From Cherax quadricarinatus (Eukaryota; Arthropoda; Malacostraca; Decapoda; Parastacidae), in contig NC_091369.1 in the NCBI RefSeq assembly GCF_038502225.1, forward strand, positions 16,700,109-16,764,108: a stretch of 64,000 bases of DNA. Direction: 5' to 3'. Below, piece after piece: positions 53,101 through 63,770 of this stretch. The translations under genes were made by a program, and so were the position numbers. The notes under the pieces were generated by a model, which saw only the letters and a program-made list of their open reading frames with translations, had not been told where the DNA came from and searched no databases. Each line of letters opens with the position of its first letter. The stretch's first letter is position 1.

Positions 53101-53590
53101 TCAAAGACTCATCAAGACAACATCCACTTCAAAGTCACGTAAATTCTGTGTTTCTACACGAGTACAACAACTTATGTCTTGTCTTTACATGTAAGCCGCT
53201 GCCACTTCCAGAATAAAACGTACAATTCTCTGGCATCTTTTTTGATTCATTATCCATCGGCTACTTTACCCAGACTCGCCTTCCCTCTTCATTTACAAAT
53301 GGTTTGCTGATCACTGCAGAGTTATATCCTAAACACGCCATTGCCCTACTGCCCATCCACTCACCACTTTTAAGGCCGAACTCCATTTCCCCCATCAACC
53401 ACCCACCTAATCGCCCCATTCATACCAACAGTATTAACAATACGCATCCCTGCCACATCCACGAAGCTTCATACAAATCACCCTTTGTTAGCTCCCTTTC
53501 CCTTCCCAACTATTCCGAGCATCAGAACTGCAACAAAGAGCGATCAGCCACGAAAATAATCCTGAAGTAGGAGAATGACCAATCCAAACC
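50200..53590. other. Unassigned 3.4 kb; LINE-type tail at about 51650-51700
   Basis: AT-rich, no host gene or RNA recognised. At 51650-51700, in minus sense, gatcgtgtttagcactttcc followed by ccatcaggaa resembles the 3' tail of the I-like LINE and of S165. A T-run lies at 52229-52243. Otherwise featureless to me. Confidence 0.4.
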
Positions 53591-53642
53591 AAACATAATC
53601 ACTGTGAAATTGAGACACAGGTGCAACATCTGGGTATCTTTA

Positions 53643-53681
53643 TTGTAGACGTTTCGCCATCCAGTGGCTTTATCAATACAA
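53643..53681 (-). ncRNA. Hammerhead ribozyme motif, left arm
   Basis: Same sequence as the right-arm motif, minus sense: stem I TTGTA/TACAA, core TTGATAA, stem II GCCA/TGGC, GAAA, GTC. Confidence 0.6.
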
Positions 53682-53770
53682 ATTCCAGGACATAACTTGA
53701 ATACAGGAGAACTATGTACGGAAGATGAGGTAATCAGTCCCTCAACCCTGCTAGGTTGAGGAACTGGAAT

Positions 53771-53809
53771 TTGTATTGATAAAGCCACTGGATGGCGAAA
53801 CGTCTACAA
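53771..53809 (+). ncRNA. Hammerhead ribozyme motif, right arm
   Basis: TTGTA (53771-53775) pairs with TACAA (53805-53809) as stem I, both directly abutting the core. The core reads TTGATAA where CUGANGA is usual, so C3 is U and G8 is A: a paired change, as C3 and G8 pair in the folded ribozyme. Stem II GCCA-CTGGA-TGGC (53784-53796), GAAA (53797-53800), C-GTC with predicted cleavage after 53804. Activity with U3-A8 is uncertain. Confidence 0.6.
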
Positions 53810-53891
53810 TAAAAATACCCAGATGTTGCACATGTGTCTCAATTTCATCTTGTCGGTATTATATACCATTCTTGTACAACATAATCACTGT

Positions 53892-54870
53892 TAAGGAGAC
53901 GAAACTAATAGACAAAGCACATTATTACAAGAGACGAGCCAAATTAAAAAAATGAAGAAATGGAAACAGAAGTATAAGAGAAGTTACGATGACGGTTAGT
54001 ATTTCAGAGAGAATTGAGAAAATGGTGAAAATGATCTGTTGGGGTCTTAAAAATTTTATTACACAAATCCCAGTAACTGGGTAAGACATGTTTGACTCTT
54101 ACTCCAAAGTATTTTCTTTTGTAGGTAAAACATATTTCGGTTTAAAAAATGAAATCTTGGGAAACTCAGACTAGGGAAAAATTATGGGAAAACCAGCGGC
54201 TGGTAAAAATTTGTCTCATTATTACAAATATTTTTTTTAATAATACAAAGTACATCTCCATAACGCAATGCAGCTACATAAACATGTAAAAATAAAATAT
54301 AAAGTTAGGAAAGCTAAAGGACAAAGTCATACTTTAGCCTGTTTCTATCGTAAATCAATAATTAACGTGTATTTTCTGAGTCCACAAACGACTCAACCAT
54401 CAGAAAACTTACCTCAAAAAAGGTGAAGGCAAAGTCGCCACACGACTGAACCATCAGGAAACTATTCCAACACAACCACAAAGGTTACTTCGAAATACCA
54501 GATCAAAGACAAAGTCTCCATAGAGCTGAACCATCATAAAACTGTGTCCCAAAGCTGCGTCACAACTCCCAATTCCTAAACAGAGATCACAACACGCACA
54601 CGACCTAGTGTGCAGTAAGACTGGGGCAGACAAAAGGACGATCGTCTTTTAATACGAAAAGACCAGGTAAAATTAAGAAAAAAAATATTTCTTAGCGAAT
54701 TTGATAATATATGTTTAAGTAAGCAATACAACAGTAAACAAGTAAACAAGTAATATCAAAATATGCAAAATAACCAGTGAAATAATAGAGAAATTCCGAG
54801 CGCCTTCGTGAAAATGTGAGAAATCACGAAAGTGCTTGGAATTTCACTTTATCCTTTCACTGTGATTATT
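53892..54870. other. Unassigned; weak repeats at 54370-54560
   Basis: 54380-54560 has three loose copies of gactgaaccatcaNNaaact spaced 70-90 bp. The rest is AT-rich with no gene recognised. Confidence 0.35.
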
Positions 54871-56095
<1,225 letters not shown>

Positions 56096-56400
56096 TCTTC
56101 AACACTTGTCCAACCTTCGGACGAAGACCTACTTCGACTAGTGGATGGTACCACTATGACCCCGCCTCCTCCTGCTTCGCCTCACCTCACTACAGTATAT
56201 AAGCCACGTCTACGGCCCTATGATGTACATTCTACAAGATTGATGGACTGAACACATCGACTCCAGGCTGAGGGACTGTTTACCTCAAACTCCTCCTCTC
56301 CTTACGCCTTTCTACTTTGTATTGGACTGATGAAGCCACTGTGTGGCGAAACGTTTCCTGAATAAAGATTCCCATATGTTGCATAAGTGTCTCAGTCTTC
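56096..56400 (+). mobile_element. Penelope-type element end, single arm
   Basis: Plus-sense end with upstream block (cggacgaagacctacttcga, ccacgtctacggccctatga), a hammerhead motif (56320-56364) and the downstream block cctgaataaagattcccata, tgttgcataagtgtctcag. Unlike the three palindromic elements, it is not followed by GTCGGTAT and has no mirrored arm. Confidence 0.65.
56320..56364 (+). ncRNA. Hammerhead ribozyme motif with canonical CUGAUGA core
   Basis: GGA (56324-56326), CTGATGA (56327-56333), stem II GCCAC-TGT-GTGGC (56335-56347), GAAA (56348-56351), C-GTT with predicted cleavage after 56355, then TCC pairing with GGA, a TG bulge, and AATA pairing with TATT (56320-56323). All core bases are canonical: the best candidate for activity in this window. 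Confidence 0.7.
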
Positions 56401-56507
56401 TACACAATATCATATTCATTACCATGATCTACCTCCTCAAACACCTTAGTGGAAAAAAGTTAGTAAATTCGTAAGACAGGAACGTCCTACAAGAACCACG
56501 CACCCAG

Positions 56508-56652
56508 CCAAGCTAGGTGTGGTTACAATAATATAAAATACTGCTTGTTGGGCTAGTACACCAATCGGGGAGTAGAATTAAATTAGCTCAGAGGCACCCA
56601 CACCACTGTATGTCCTCGGACCAAGGTAACACGCCTAGCTTGGCTAGGTGTG
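56508..56652. repeat. Inverted repeat, about 145 bp
   Basis: ccagccaagctaggtgtggt near the left end pairs with ggtaacacgcctagcttggc (and agg) at the right, giving arms of 22-24 bp with a few mismatches around about 100 bp without ORF. Could be a small foldback element; no target-site duplication confirmed. Confidence 0.5.
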
Positions 56653-56789
56653 TCACAGTTGCATTAAGGAACTGTGACCACTCCCACTTTTTGTGAGACT
56701 CTTTATCTTTTAATCCCACAACTCATGGACCTGAGAATTTACTTCCCTTACAACCCCATCAATAAATATATTGAACAGCCATGATGTTA

Positions 56790-57272
56790 TCACACATCTC
56801 CCTCTCTCCTACATACTCTAACATTAGCCTCACTCTCGTAGTAAAAATTCTTAACAGCTTTTAGTAACCAACCACCTATTTCATACACTTGTAACATCTG
56901 AAACATTTCTTTCCCATCCGTCTTATCATATGTCTTTTCCAAATCCATAAATGAAATGAAAACTTCTCTACCTTTATCTAAATACTGTTCACTTATGAGC
57001 CTCACTGTACACATTTGGTCTACACATTCCGTACCATTCCTAAAGCCTTTTTGTTCAGCTGTGATCCTGCTCTCCGTTTTACTCTTAACACTTTCAGGGG
57101 TAACTCTGCTATGCACATTATCAGCTATAATCAACAGACTTATTTCCCTATAATTTTTTAACTCTCTTTTGTTCCCCTTGATTTTATACAACGAGTTATG
57201 TTTGCTCTCTGCTATGCCATAGGAACCTTCTCCTCTTTCATACATCAAGGTGACCCAAAAGTATGGACACAC
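56790..57272 (-). pseudogene. RTE-like reverse transcriptase, N-terminal blocks
   Basis: 160 open codons: KGNKRELKNYREISLL (RT block 1), ITAEQKGFRNGTECVDQM (block 2), VFISFMDLEKTYDKTDGKEM (palm motif with catalytic Asp in FMDLEKTYD), YEIGGWLLKAVKNFY. It stops before the YxDD box. Loss of Gly in NYRGISLL (now NYREISLL) and other changes suggest decay. Confidence 0.7.
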
Positions 57273-57650
57273 AGGCGAAATTGTGTTTTTTTTTAATAAT
57301 TATACGGTCGTCTGTTGAGCGGTCGTCTTCATCCAACTGATTCTAGAGCCGTTATGCCTTATATCCTTTCTCGAATCCCTATTTATCCTTTTTTTTTCTT
57401 TAAATATGTATTACCTATTACCAAACCTCTTTCTATACAAAGTTCGATCAAAGGTCCCTCATTATCATTTACCCCTAGAACACCAAACGCTCCTAACACG
57501 CCCTCAATAACCAATTCATCCACTTTTGTATTCAAGTACCTTATATCAATTACTCTCTCTCTTGTTTCAAAACTCCCTAAACACTTGCTTAACATCTCCC
57601 ACTAATTATAACCCACTTTTTGCATCCTGCCCTTATTTTCATCCACATAA
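56790..57650 (-). mobile_element. RTE-like LINE, endonuclease and RT fragments
   Basis: The minus strand carries, in order, part of an endonuclease (57595-57383, with VLGVNDNEGPLIELCIERGL and VIGNTYLKKKKG) and, after a deletion, the start of an RT (57272-56790, with YKIKGNKRELKNYREISLLI, ITAEQKGFRNGTECVDQM and EVFISFMDLEKTYDK). The frames are mostly open, but the linker, catalytic box and C-terminus are missing. The pattern fits RTE-like LINEs. The 3' end at 2.0-2.76 kb may belong to the same group. Confidence 0.7.
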
Positions 57651-57712
57651 TCTATGAATGTTAACTATTGTAGCCCCTCGTCTCCTGCCATATCTGATCC
57701 TTCAACATTATT

Positions 57713-58721
57713 GCTTGGACCATTGTTATGGAATGTTTACTTCAATGACCTTCTTCATCTCATCCAAGAATCCTATTCATATGCAGACGACTGTACTCTG
57801 AAATTTATTTATCCAAGAGAGGAAATGCCAGCTGCTCTAAAGTAATCAATCTCCAGCTAAGAAGTATATCAACCTGGGGTAAACGATAGCAGATAACATT
57901 TGCTCCTGAGAAAAGACAAATGATGATGGTCTCTACGCATCAAGATGGTAATACTGGAATAGTAGTAAGTATGAACTGGAGAATGCTGGTACCTGGGGAT
58001 GAAGTTGATATCTTTGGAATGAAATTTGATTCCAACCTGACCATGAAGAACCAAGTTGCAAATTTTGCAAACAAGGCGGCCAGGAAGCTTACAGCACTTC
58101 GACGTAACTCTCATCTGCTCGACAGTAAGAGGTTGCAAGTTTTTTGTAAGGGGAACAAGTGCGCTCACACCTTGAGTATGTACCACTTTCTTAGACTGCC
58201 TGCCCGCCATCTCATCTGCTAATTCTTGACAAAGTAGAGAACAGAGCAAATCGCCTCATCTCTCGCCTGGACCCAACCTCGATAAATCTGCCATTTCAGC
58301 AGAACCTTCAACACCGGAGGGGCGGTTTTACTATTATGTACAAGGCCAGAATCGTCAATGTACTACACTTGACTCTACTCCGAGGACAGCGAGAAGCGAG
58401 CTTCTACACAGCAAGACGGGCAGCCAGCAGCAACTTCACTCTGACTGTACCCTTCTCCAGAACATTACTTCAGCTGAGATCATTTATTCCCAGGAGGACT
58501 CGAGTCTGAAACATGTTCGTACAAGCATAATGATATCAACGAAATAAAGTCAGGTGATCAAATGAAATTGCTGGCCCACAGATGGCTCCATCTCCATCCT
58601 GTTCCCTTCTTGTATATCTCATAACAACAAAAAAGGCTTTTGAATGGGCTGATGTAGGTAACAGCTCTTAGCTTGTAAATAAAGTTAGGTTTCCTTAACC
58701 TAACCTTGTAAAACCCTGTGT

Positions 58722-58723
<2 letters not shown>
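57713..58723 (+). mobile_element. LINE family C copy 1, 5' truncated
   Basis: Starts within the RT palm (ggaccattgttatggaatgt, matching 60497-60516) and ends in the same 3' UTR as copy 2 (caataaagttaggNNtcctta), directly followed by (GA)n. YADD is intact (SYADDCTLKF), but stops and frameshifts break the ORF (58222 and others). Collinear with 60497-61535. Confidence 0.8.
57920..58222 (+). pseudogene. LINE family C RT thumb fragment
   Basis: 100 codons: MMMVSTHQDGN, VPGDEVDIFGMKFDSNLTMK, NKAARKLTALRRNSHLL. Corresponds to about residues 290-390 of the copy 2 RT piece (59790-61016), the region after the catalytic box. Confidence 0.7.

Positions 58724-58806
<83 letters not shown>
58724..58806. 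repeat. (GA)n microsatellite between two LINE family C copies
   Basis: About 41 AG units. They follow the 3' end of copy 1 directly and end at the first bases of copy 2. Confidence 0.97.
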
Positions 58807-58811
<5 letters not shown>

Positions 58812-58812
<1 letters not shown>

Positions 58813-59633
58813 TGTGCTTCTCTAAAAGTGTTCGTGCCCAGCACATTGATGTTGCCACTCCTACTCATCTTGAAATGGTGTTCTTCAAGCTCTGCATAAA
58901 CACAAGTACCTATGTACTAGCATGTGCAATGTACAGACCTCAGTGGCAACATGCAGACCCCATCAACTTCCTAATGGAAGTTGACTCCCTTCTGCTACAA
59001 CACAACTGTCAACATATCATAATTGTTGGTGACCTCAACCAACACCTTATACAGAGGGACTTTGATGACCTTCTTGCAGTATTTGACATGAGAAACTTTG
59101 TTGATTTCCCTACTCACATCTCTGGCTCCTCCCTTGACCCAGTAGTGAGTGATCTGGCAGAAGGCATAATCACTTGTCAACCCCTCGGCTACGTTGGATC
59201 ATCTGACCACAAGGCTGATTTTACGACACTTAAGATCCCAACAGAACGAGGTGAGGAGTCCACACGCACAACCTGGCTATGGGAAAGAGGTAACTGGCCA
59301 GCCCTTTGCTCGGAGCTCGCCACCACCGATTGGAATGCTCTTCTCCAAGGGGATGTTGACAACCAAGTGAAAGCCTTCACTGGACACATCCTTAATCTAC
59401 AACAAGAACACATTCCTCACCGGCAATATGCGACGAAGCCTACAGATCAGCCTTGGTTTGGCTTTCGTTGTAGAGAGGCTGTTCCTGCTAAGTACAAAGC
59501 AAGGCGAAGGTATAAGAGACATCCTACCACCTATAACAGGAACTTGCACAGGCAAGCCTGTAGGCATATGAGTGACGTTCAAAAGTGGGCCATTGCTAAA
59601 TGGGAGGTGGACACAAAAAGAAAGCTAGCATGA
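58812..59633 (+). CDS. LINE family C apurinic-type endonuclease, partial
   Basis: 273 codons ending in the in-frame TGA. Visible blocks of the endonuclease/exonuclease/phosphatase fold: VLACAMYRPQ (YRP block), HIIIVGDLNQHL (GDLN, catalytic Asp and Asn), FVDFPTHISGSSLDPVVSDL (the T...LDPV block), YVGSSDHKADF (SDH, catalytic His). The N-terminal segment with the first Asn and Glu is missing: the ORF opens directly from the (GA)n tract, and the start at 58812 is only the first ATG. After the fold, a linker rich in Arg and Trp (TTWLWERGNW, KPTDQPWFGFRCREAVPAKY) leads to the RT. In an active element it would nick the target DNA. Confidence 0.8.
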
Positions 59634-61016
59634 GGTAGGGTAGGCTCCAAAACCTGGTGGTCCCTGGTTAAGGACAGACAAGGTTATCTGCCTGATGAAT
59701 TCATTCCACCTCTAAATCGACAGGATGGGACCACCTCTACTAGTAGTCAAGAGAAGGTTGACCTCTTTCCCGAACACTTTGCTACCAAAATGCAAGTTCC
59801 TGATCCAGGAAGGGACCCTCCTTGGCTAGCTGCAAGAACTGTGTCAAAACTGTCAGTGGTGACAATAAGGCAGGAGGAGGTGCATTTCCATCTTAAATCG
59901 CTTGACCAAGAAAAGGCTGTAGGCCCAGACAAGTTAAGTCCAAGATTGCTGAGATGTGCAGACCAGCTGGCAGCACCTTTAACTCGTATATTTCAGCACT
60001 GCCTAGTGCAGTGTAAATGGCCCTCTCTGTGGAAAGAGGCAAATGTAGTCCCAGTTCACGAAAAGAAGAGCAGAGCAGAAATCAGCAACTGCAGACCAGT
60101 GTCACTCCTGTCAATCACTGGTAAGATCCTTGAGACAATAATCTCAAGACAAATTACAGAGTTTTTTGACTACCACTCACTACTTTGTGATCGTCAACAT
60201 GGCTGCAGGAAAGGTTACTCTGCTGCTGATCTGTTGTTAAACCTCTCCACTAAGTGGCACCAGTCACTGGATGAATCCAAAGTCAGCTGTGTGGTAGCAC
60301 TGGACATTACTGGCGCTTTCGACCGGGTGTGGCACCAGGGCCTCTTAGCAAAACTTCAAGCACTGGGAATTGCAGACTCTACACTATGTCTCCTCAGTGA
60401 TTACCTTCATGGTAGATCTCTAAGGGTAGTTCTCAATGGAACGGAATCAGCAAGACATCCTATTGAGGCAAATGTTCCACAAGGAAGCGTGCTGGGACCA
60501 TTGTTATGGAATGTCTACTTCAACGACCTTTTTCATCTCATCCTAGAACCCCATGCATATGCAGACGGCTGTACACTGACATTCACTTATCCAAGAGAAG
60601 AAATGCCAGCTGCTCTAAGTTACATCAATCACCAGCTAACAGCTATATCAGCTTGGGGAAATAGATGGCAAGTAACATTTGTACCAGAGAAAAAGCAAAT
60701 GATGATGATCTCTAGGCACCATGATGGTAATGCTGGTGCAGTAGTAAGGATGAATGGGAGGATGTTGGCACCTGGAGAAGAAGTTGATATCCTTGGGGTG
60801 AAATTTGACTCCAAACTAACCATGATGAACCATGTTGTAAATCTTGCAAACAAGGCAGCCAGGAAGCTTAAAGAACTTCGCCGTATCTCGCATCTGCTTG
60901 ACAGTAGGGGTTGCAAGATTCTATACGAGGCACAAGTACGCTCACACCTTGAGTATGCTCCACTTTCTTGGTTTGCCTGCCCCCCCCCTCTCATCTGCGA
61001 CTGCTTGGCAGAGTAG
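59634..61016 (+). CDS. LINE family C reverse transcriptase with YADG box
   Basis: 461 open codons following the TGA in the same frame (first ATG at 59790). Blocks: SLDQEKAVGPDKLSPRLLRC, WKEANVVPVHEKKSRAEISN then CRPVSLLSITGKILETIISR, RQHGCRKGYSAADLLLNLST, VALDITGAFDRVWHQGLLAK (palm Asp), [31 protein letters not shown], then GVKFDSKLTMMNHVVNLANK and YEAQVRSHLEYAP. The second catalytic aspartate is Gly (GAC GGC instead of GAC GAC as in copy 1), a single transition that should abolish polymerase activity. The frame is lost at a run of nine C near 60980 and the C-terminus continues in another frame. Confidence 0.85.
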   Translation, partial: GRVGSKTWWSLVKDRQGYLPDEFIPPLNRQDGTTSTSSQEKVDLFPEHFATKMQVPDPGRDPPWLAARTVSKLSVVTIRQEEVHFHLKSLDQEKAVGPDKLSPRLLRCADQLAAPLTRIFQHCLVQCKWPSLWKEANVVPVHEKKSRAEISNCRPVSLLSITGKILETIISRQITEFFDYHSLLCDRQHGCRKGYSAADLLLNLSTKWHQSLDESKVSCVVALDITGAFDRVWHQGLLAKLQALGIADSTLCLLSDYLHGRSLRVVLNGTESARHPIEANVPQGSVLGPLLWNVYFNDLFHLILEPHAYADGCTLTFTYPREEMPAALSYINHQLTAISAWGNRWQVTFVPEKKQMMMISRHHDGNAGAVVRMNGRMLAPGEEVDILGVKFDSKLTMMNHVVNLANKAARKLKELRRISHLLDSRGCKILYEAQVRSHLEYAPLSWFACPPPLICDCLAE

Positions 61017-61327
61017 AGAACAGAGCAAGACGTCTCATCATCTCTCGCCTGGACCCATCCTGGATAGATCTGTCATTTCAGCAGAACCTTCAACACAGGA
61101 GGGATGTGGGTGGCCTTACTGTTATGTGCAAGGCCAATATTGTCAAAGTACCACACTTGGATCCACTTCGAGGAAAGCGTGAAACAAGCTTTTATGCCAC
61201 AAGACGGGCAGAAAGCAGCAACTTCACTCTGGCTGTACCCTACTCCAGAACATCACTCCATCTGAGATCATACATACCCAGGATGTATGGAACACATTCG
61301 TACAGCATAATGATGTCAACGAGATAA
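61017..61327 (+). pseudogene. LINE family C, C-terminal tail after frameshift
   Basis: In the shifted frame from about 60985: SHLRLLGRVENRARRLIISR, LDPSWIDLSFQQNLQHRRDV, GGLTVMCKANIVKVPHLDPL, FTLAVPYSRTSLHLRSYIPR, ending MMSTR. It is the natural continuation of the RT ORF, separated only by an indel in the C-run. Confidence 0.75.
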
Positions 61328-61531
61328 AGTCAGTTGATCAAATGAAAATGCTGGCCCACAGATGGCTCTAACTTCATCCTGTTTCCTGCTTGTATATCTC
61401 ATAACAATAAAAATGCTTTCAAATGAGCTGATGTAGGTAACAGCTCGTAGCTTGTCAATAAAGTTAGGAATCCTTAACCTGTAAATAGCTTGTCAATAAA
61501 GCTAGGGATCCTTAACCTTGTCAAACCCTGT

Positions 61532-61535
<4 letters not shown>

Positions 61536-61574
<39 letters not shown>
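61536..61574. repeat. (GA)n microsatellite at LINE family C 3' end
   Basis: About 19 AG units directly after gtgtaaa, as in copy 1. Confidence 0.95.
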
Positions 61575-62046
<472 letters not shown>

Positions 62047-62066
62047 AAACCGCCATCAGTATTATC

Positions 62067-62295
62067 GCTTCACACGGTGAGGGCCTGGGTTCGATTCCCA
62101 GCCAAAGTAGAAACATTGGACGTGTTTCTTTCCACCTGTTGTCTATGTTCCCCATCAGTAAAATGGGTACCTGGGTGTTAGTCGACTGGTGTGGGTCGCA
62201 TCCTGGGACACTGACCTAAGGAGGCCTGGTCACAGACCGGGCCGCGGGGGCGTTGACCCCCGGAACTCTCTCCAGATAAACTCCAGATAAACACC
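62067..62295 (+). mobile_element. tRNA-like SINE (SINE-V), copy 2, 5' truncated
   Basis: Starts at tatcgcttcacacggtgagg (mid tRNA head), with B box GGTTCGATTCC at 62090-62100, the same body as at 15.6 kb, and the family B LINE tail (ggcctggtcacagaccgggc, gaactctctccagataaact, ccagataaac). The two tandem ccagataaac units at the end resemble the family B terminus. The A-box half is missing. Confidence 0.75.
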
Positions 62296-62352
62296 ACAAA
62301 TTCCATCACTATCACGATCATCACTACCAACTCCGCAACCACGAAAACTATC

Positions 62353-63770
62353 ATCCTCGCTACCACCACAGCTACCACCACAGCTACCACCACAGCTACC
62401 ACCACAGCTACCACCACAGCTACCACCACAGCTACCACCACAGCTACCACCACAGCTATCACCACAGCTACCACCACAGCTACCACCACAGCTACCACCA
62501 CAGCTACCACCACCACAGCCACCACCACAGCTACCACCACAGCTACCACCACAGCTCTCACCATAGCTACCACAACAGCTACCACCACAGCTACCACCAC
62601 AGCTACCACCACAGCTATCACCATAGCTACCACCACCACAGCCATCACCACAGCTACCACAACAGCTACCACAAAAGCTACCACAACAGCTACCACCACA
62701 GCTACCACCACAGCTATCACCACAGCTACCACCACCACAGCCCCCACCACAGCTACCACCACCACAGCTACCACCACAGCTACCACCGCAGCTACCACAA
62801 CAGCTACCACCACAGCTACCACCACAGCTACCACCACAGCTACCACCACAGCTACCACCACAGCTACCACAACAGCTACCACCACAGCTATCACCACAGC
62901 TACCACCACAGCTACTACCACAGCTACTACCACAGCTACCACCACAGCTACCACCACAGCTACCACAACAGCTACCACCACAGCTACCACCATAGCTACC
63001 ACAACAGCTACCAAAACAACTACCACCACAGCTACCACCACAGTTACCACCACAGCTACCACCACAGCTACCACCACAGCTACCACCACAGCTACCACCA
63101 CAGCTACCACCACCACAGCCACCACCACAGCTACCACCACCACAGCCACCACCACAGCTACCACCACCACAGCCCCCACCACAGCTACCACCACCACAGC
63201 TACCACCACAGCTACCACCACAGCTACCACAACAGCTACCACAACAGCTACCACCACAGCTACCACCACAGCTACCACCACAGCTACCACCACAGCTACC
63301 ACCACAGCTACCACCACAGCTATCACCACAGCTACCACCACAGCTACTACCACAGCTACCACCACAGCTCTCACCATAGCTACCACAACAGTTATCACAA
63401 CTACCACCACAGCTACCACCACAGCTATCACCACCACAGCCATCACAACAGCTACCACCACCACTGCTACCACCACAGCTATCACCATAGCTACCACCAC
63501 AGCTACCACCACCACAGCCATCATCACAGCTACCACCACCACTGCCACCACCACAGCTACCACAACAGCTACCACAAAAGCTACCACAACAGCTACCACC
63601 ACAGCTACCACCACAGCTACCACCACAGCTATCACCACAGCTACCACCACCACAGCCCCCACCACAGCTACCACCACCACAGCTTCCACCACAGCTACCA
63701 CCACCACAGCTACCACCACAGCTACCACCACAGCTACCACCACAGCTATCACCACAACTACCACCATCAG
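62353..63770. repeat. 12-bp satellite array CACAGCTACCAC
   Basis: About 118 units of a 12-bp repeat with 3-base insertions (extra cac) in places and variants such as gctatcacc, gctctcacc and gcccccacc. In frame it gives a Val/Ala-rich ORF on the minus strand (up to 587 codons) that I consider spurious. Confidence 0.95.

Larger units (their letters stand above)
53606..53877 (+). mobile_element. Palindromic hammerhead element, copy 3 (second subfamily)
   Basis: Arms about 53610-53690 and 53764-53850 (gagacacaggtgcaacatct against tgttgcacatgtgtctc), with a 70-bp non-palindromic centre and the tail TGTCGGTATTATATACCAT. AACATAATCACTGT occurs at 53592-53605 and 53878-53891: a perfect 14-bp target-site duplication. 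The sequence differs from the 13.6 and 43.7 kb elements but the layout is the same. Confidence 0.85.
58807..61535 (+). mobile_element. LINE family C copy 2, nearly complete EN+RT
   Basis: A 2.7 kb plus-strand non-LTR retrotransposon (CR1/Jockey group). It encodes an endonuclease (58812-59633) and RT (59634-61016) in one frame, separated by a single TGA at 59631-59633, then the C-terminal tail in another frame (to 61327) and a 3' UTR ending caaaccctgtgtaaa before (GA)n at 61536. The start of the endonuclease is missing (5' truncation). RT motif YADD is YADG. The least damaged LINE here in length, but three defects make it inactive. Confidence 0.85.
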
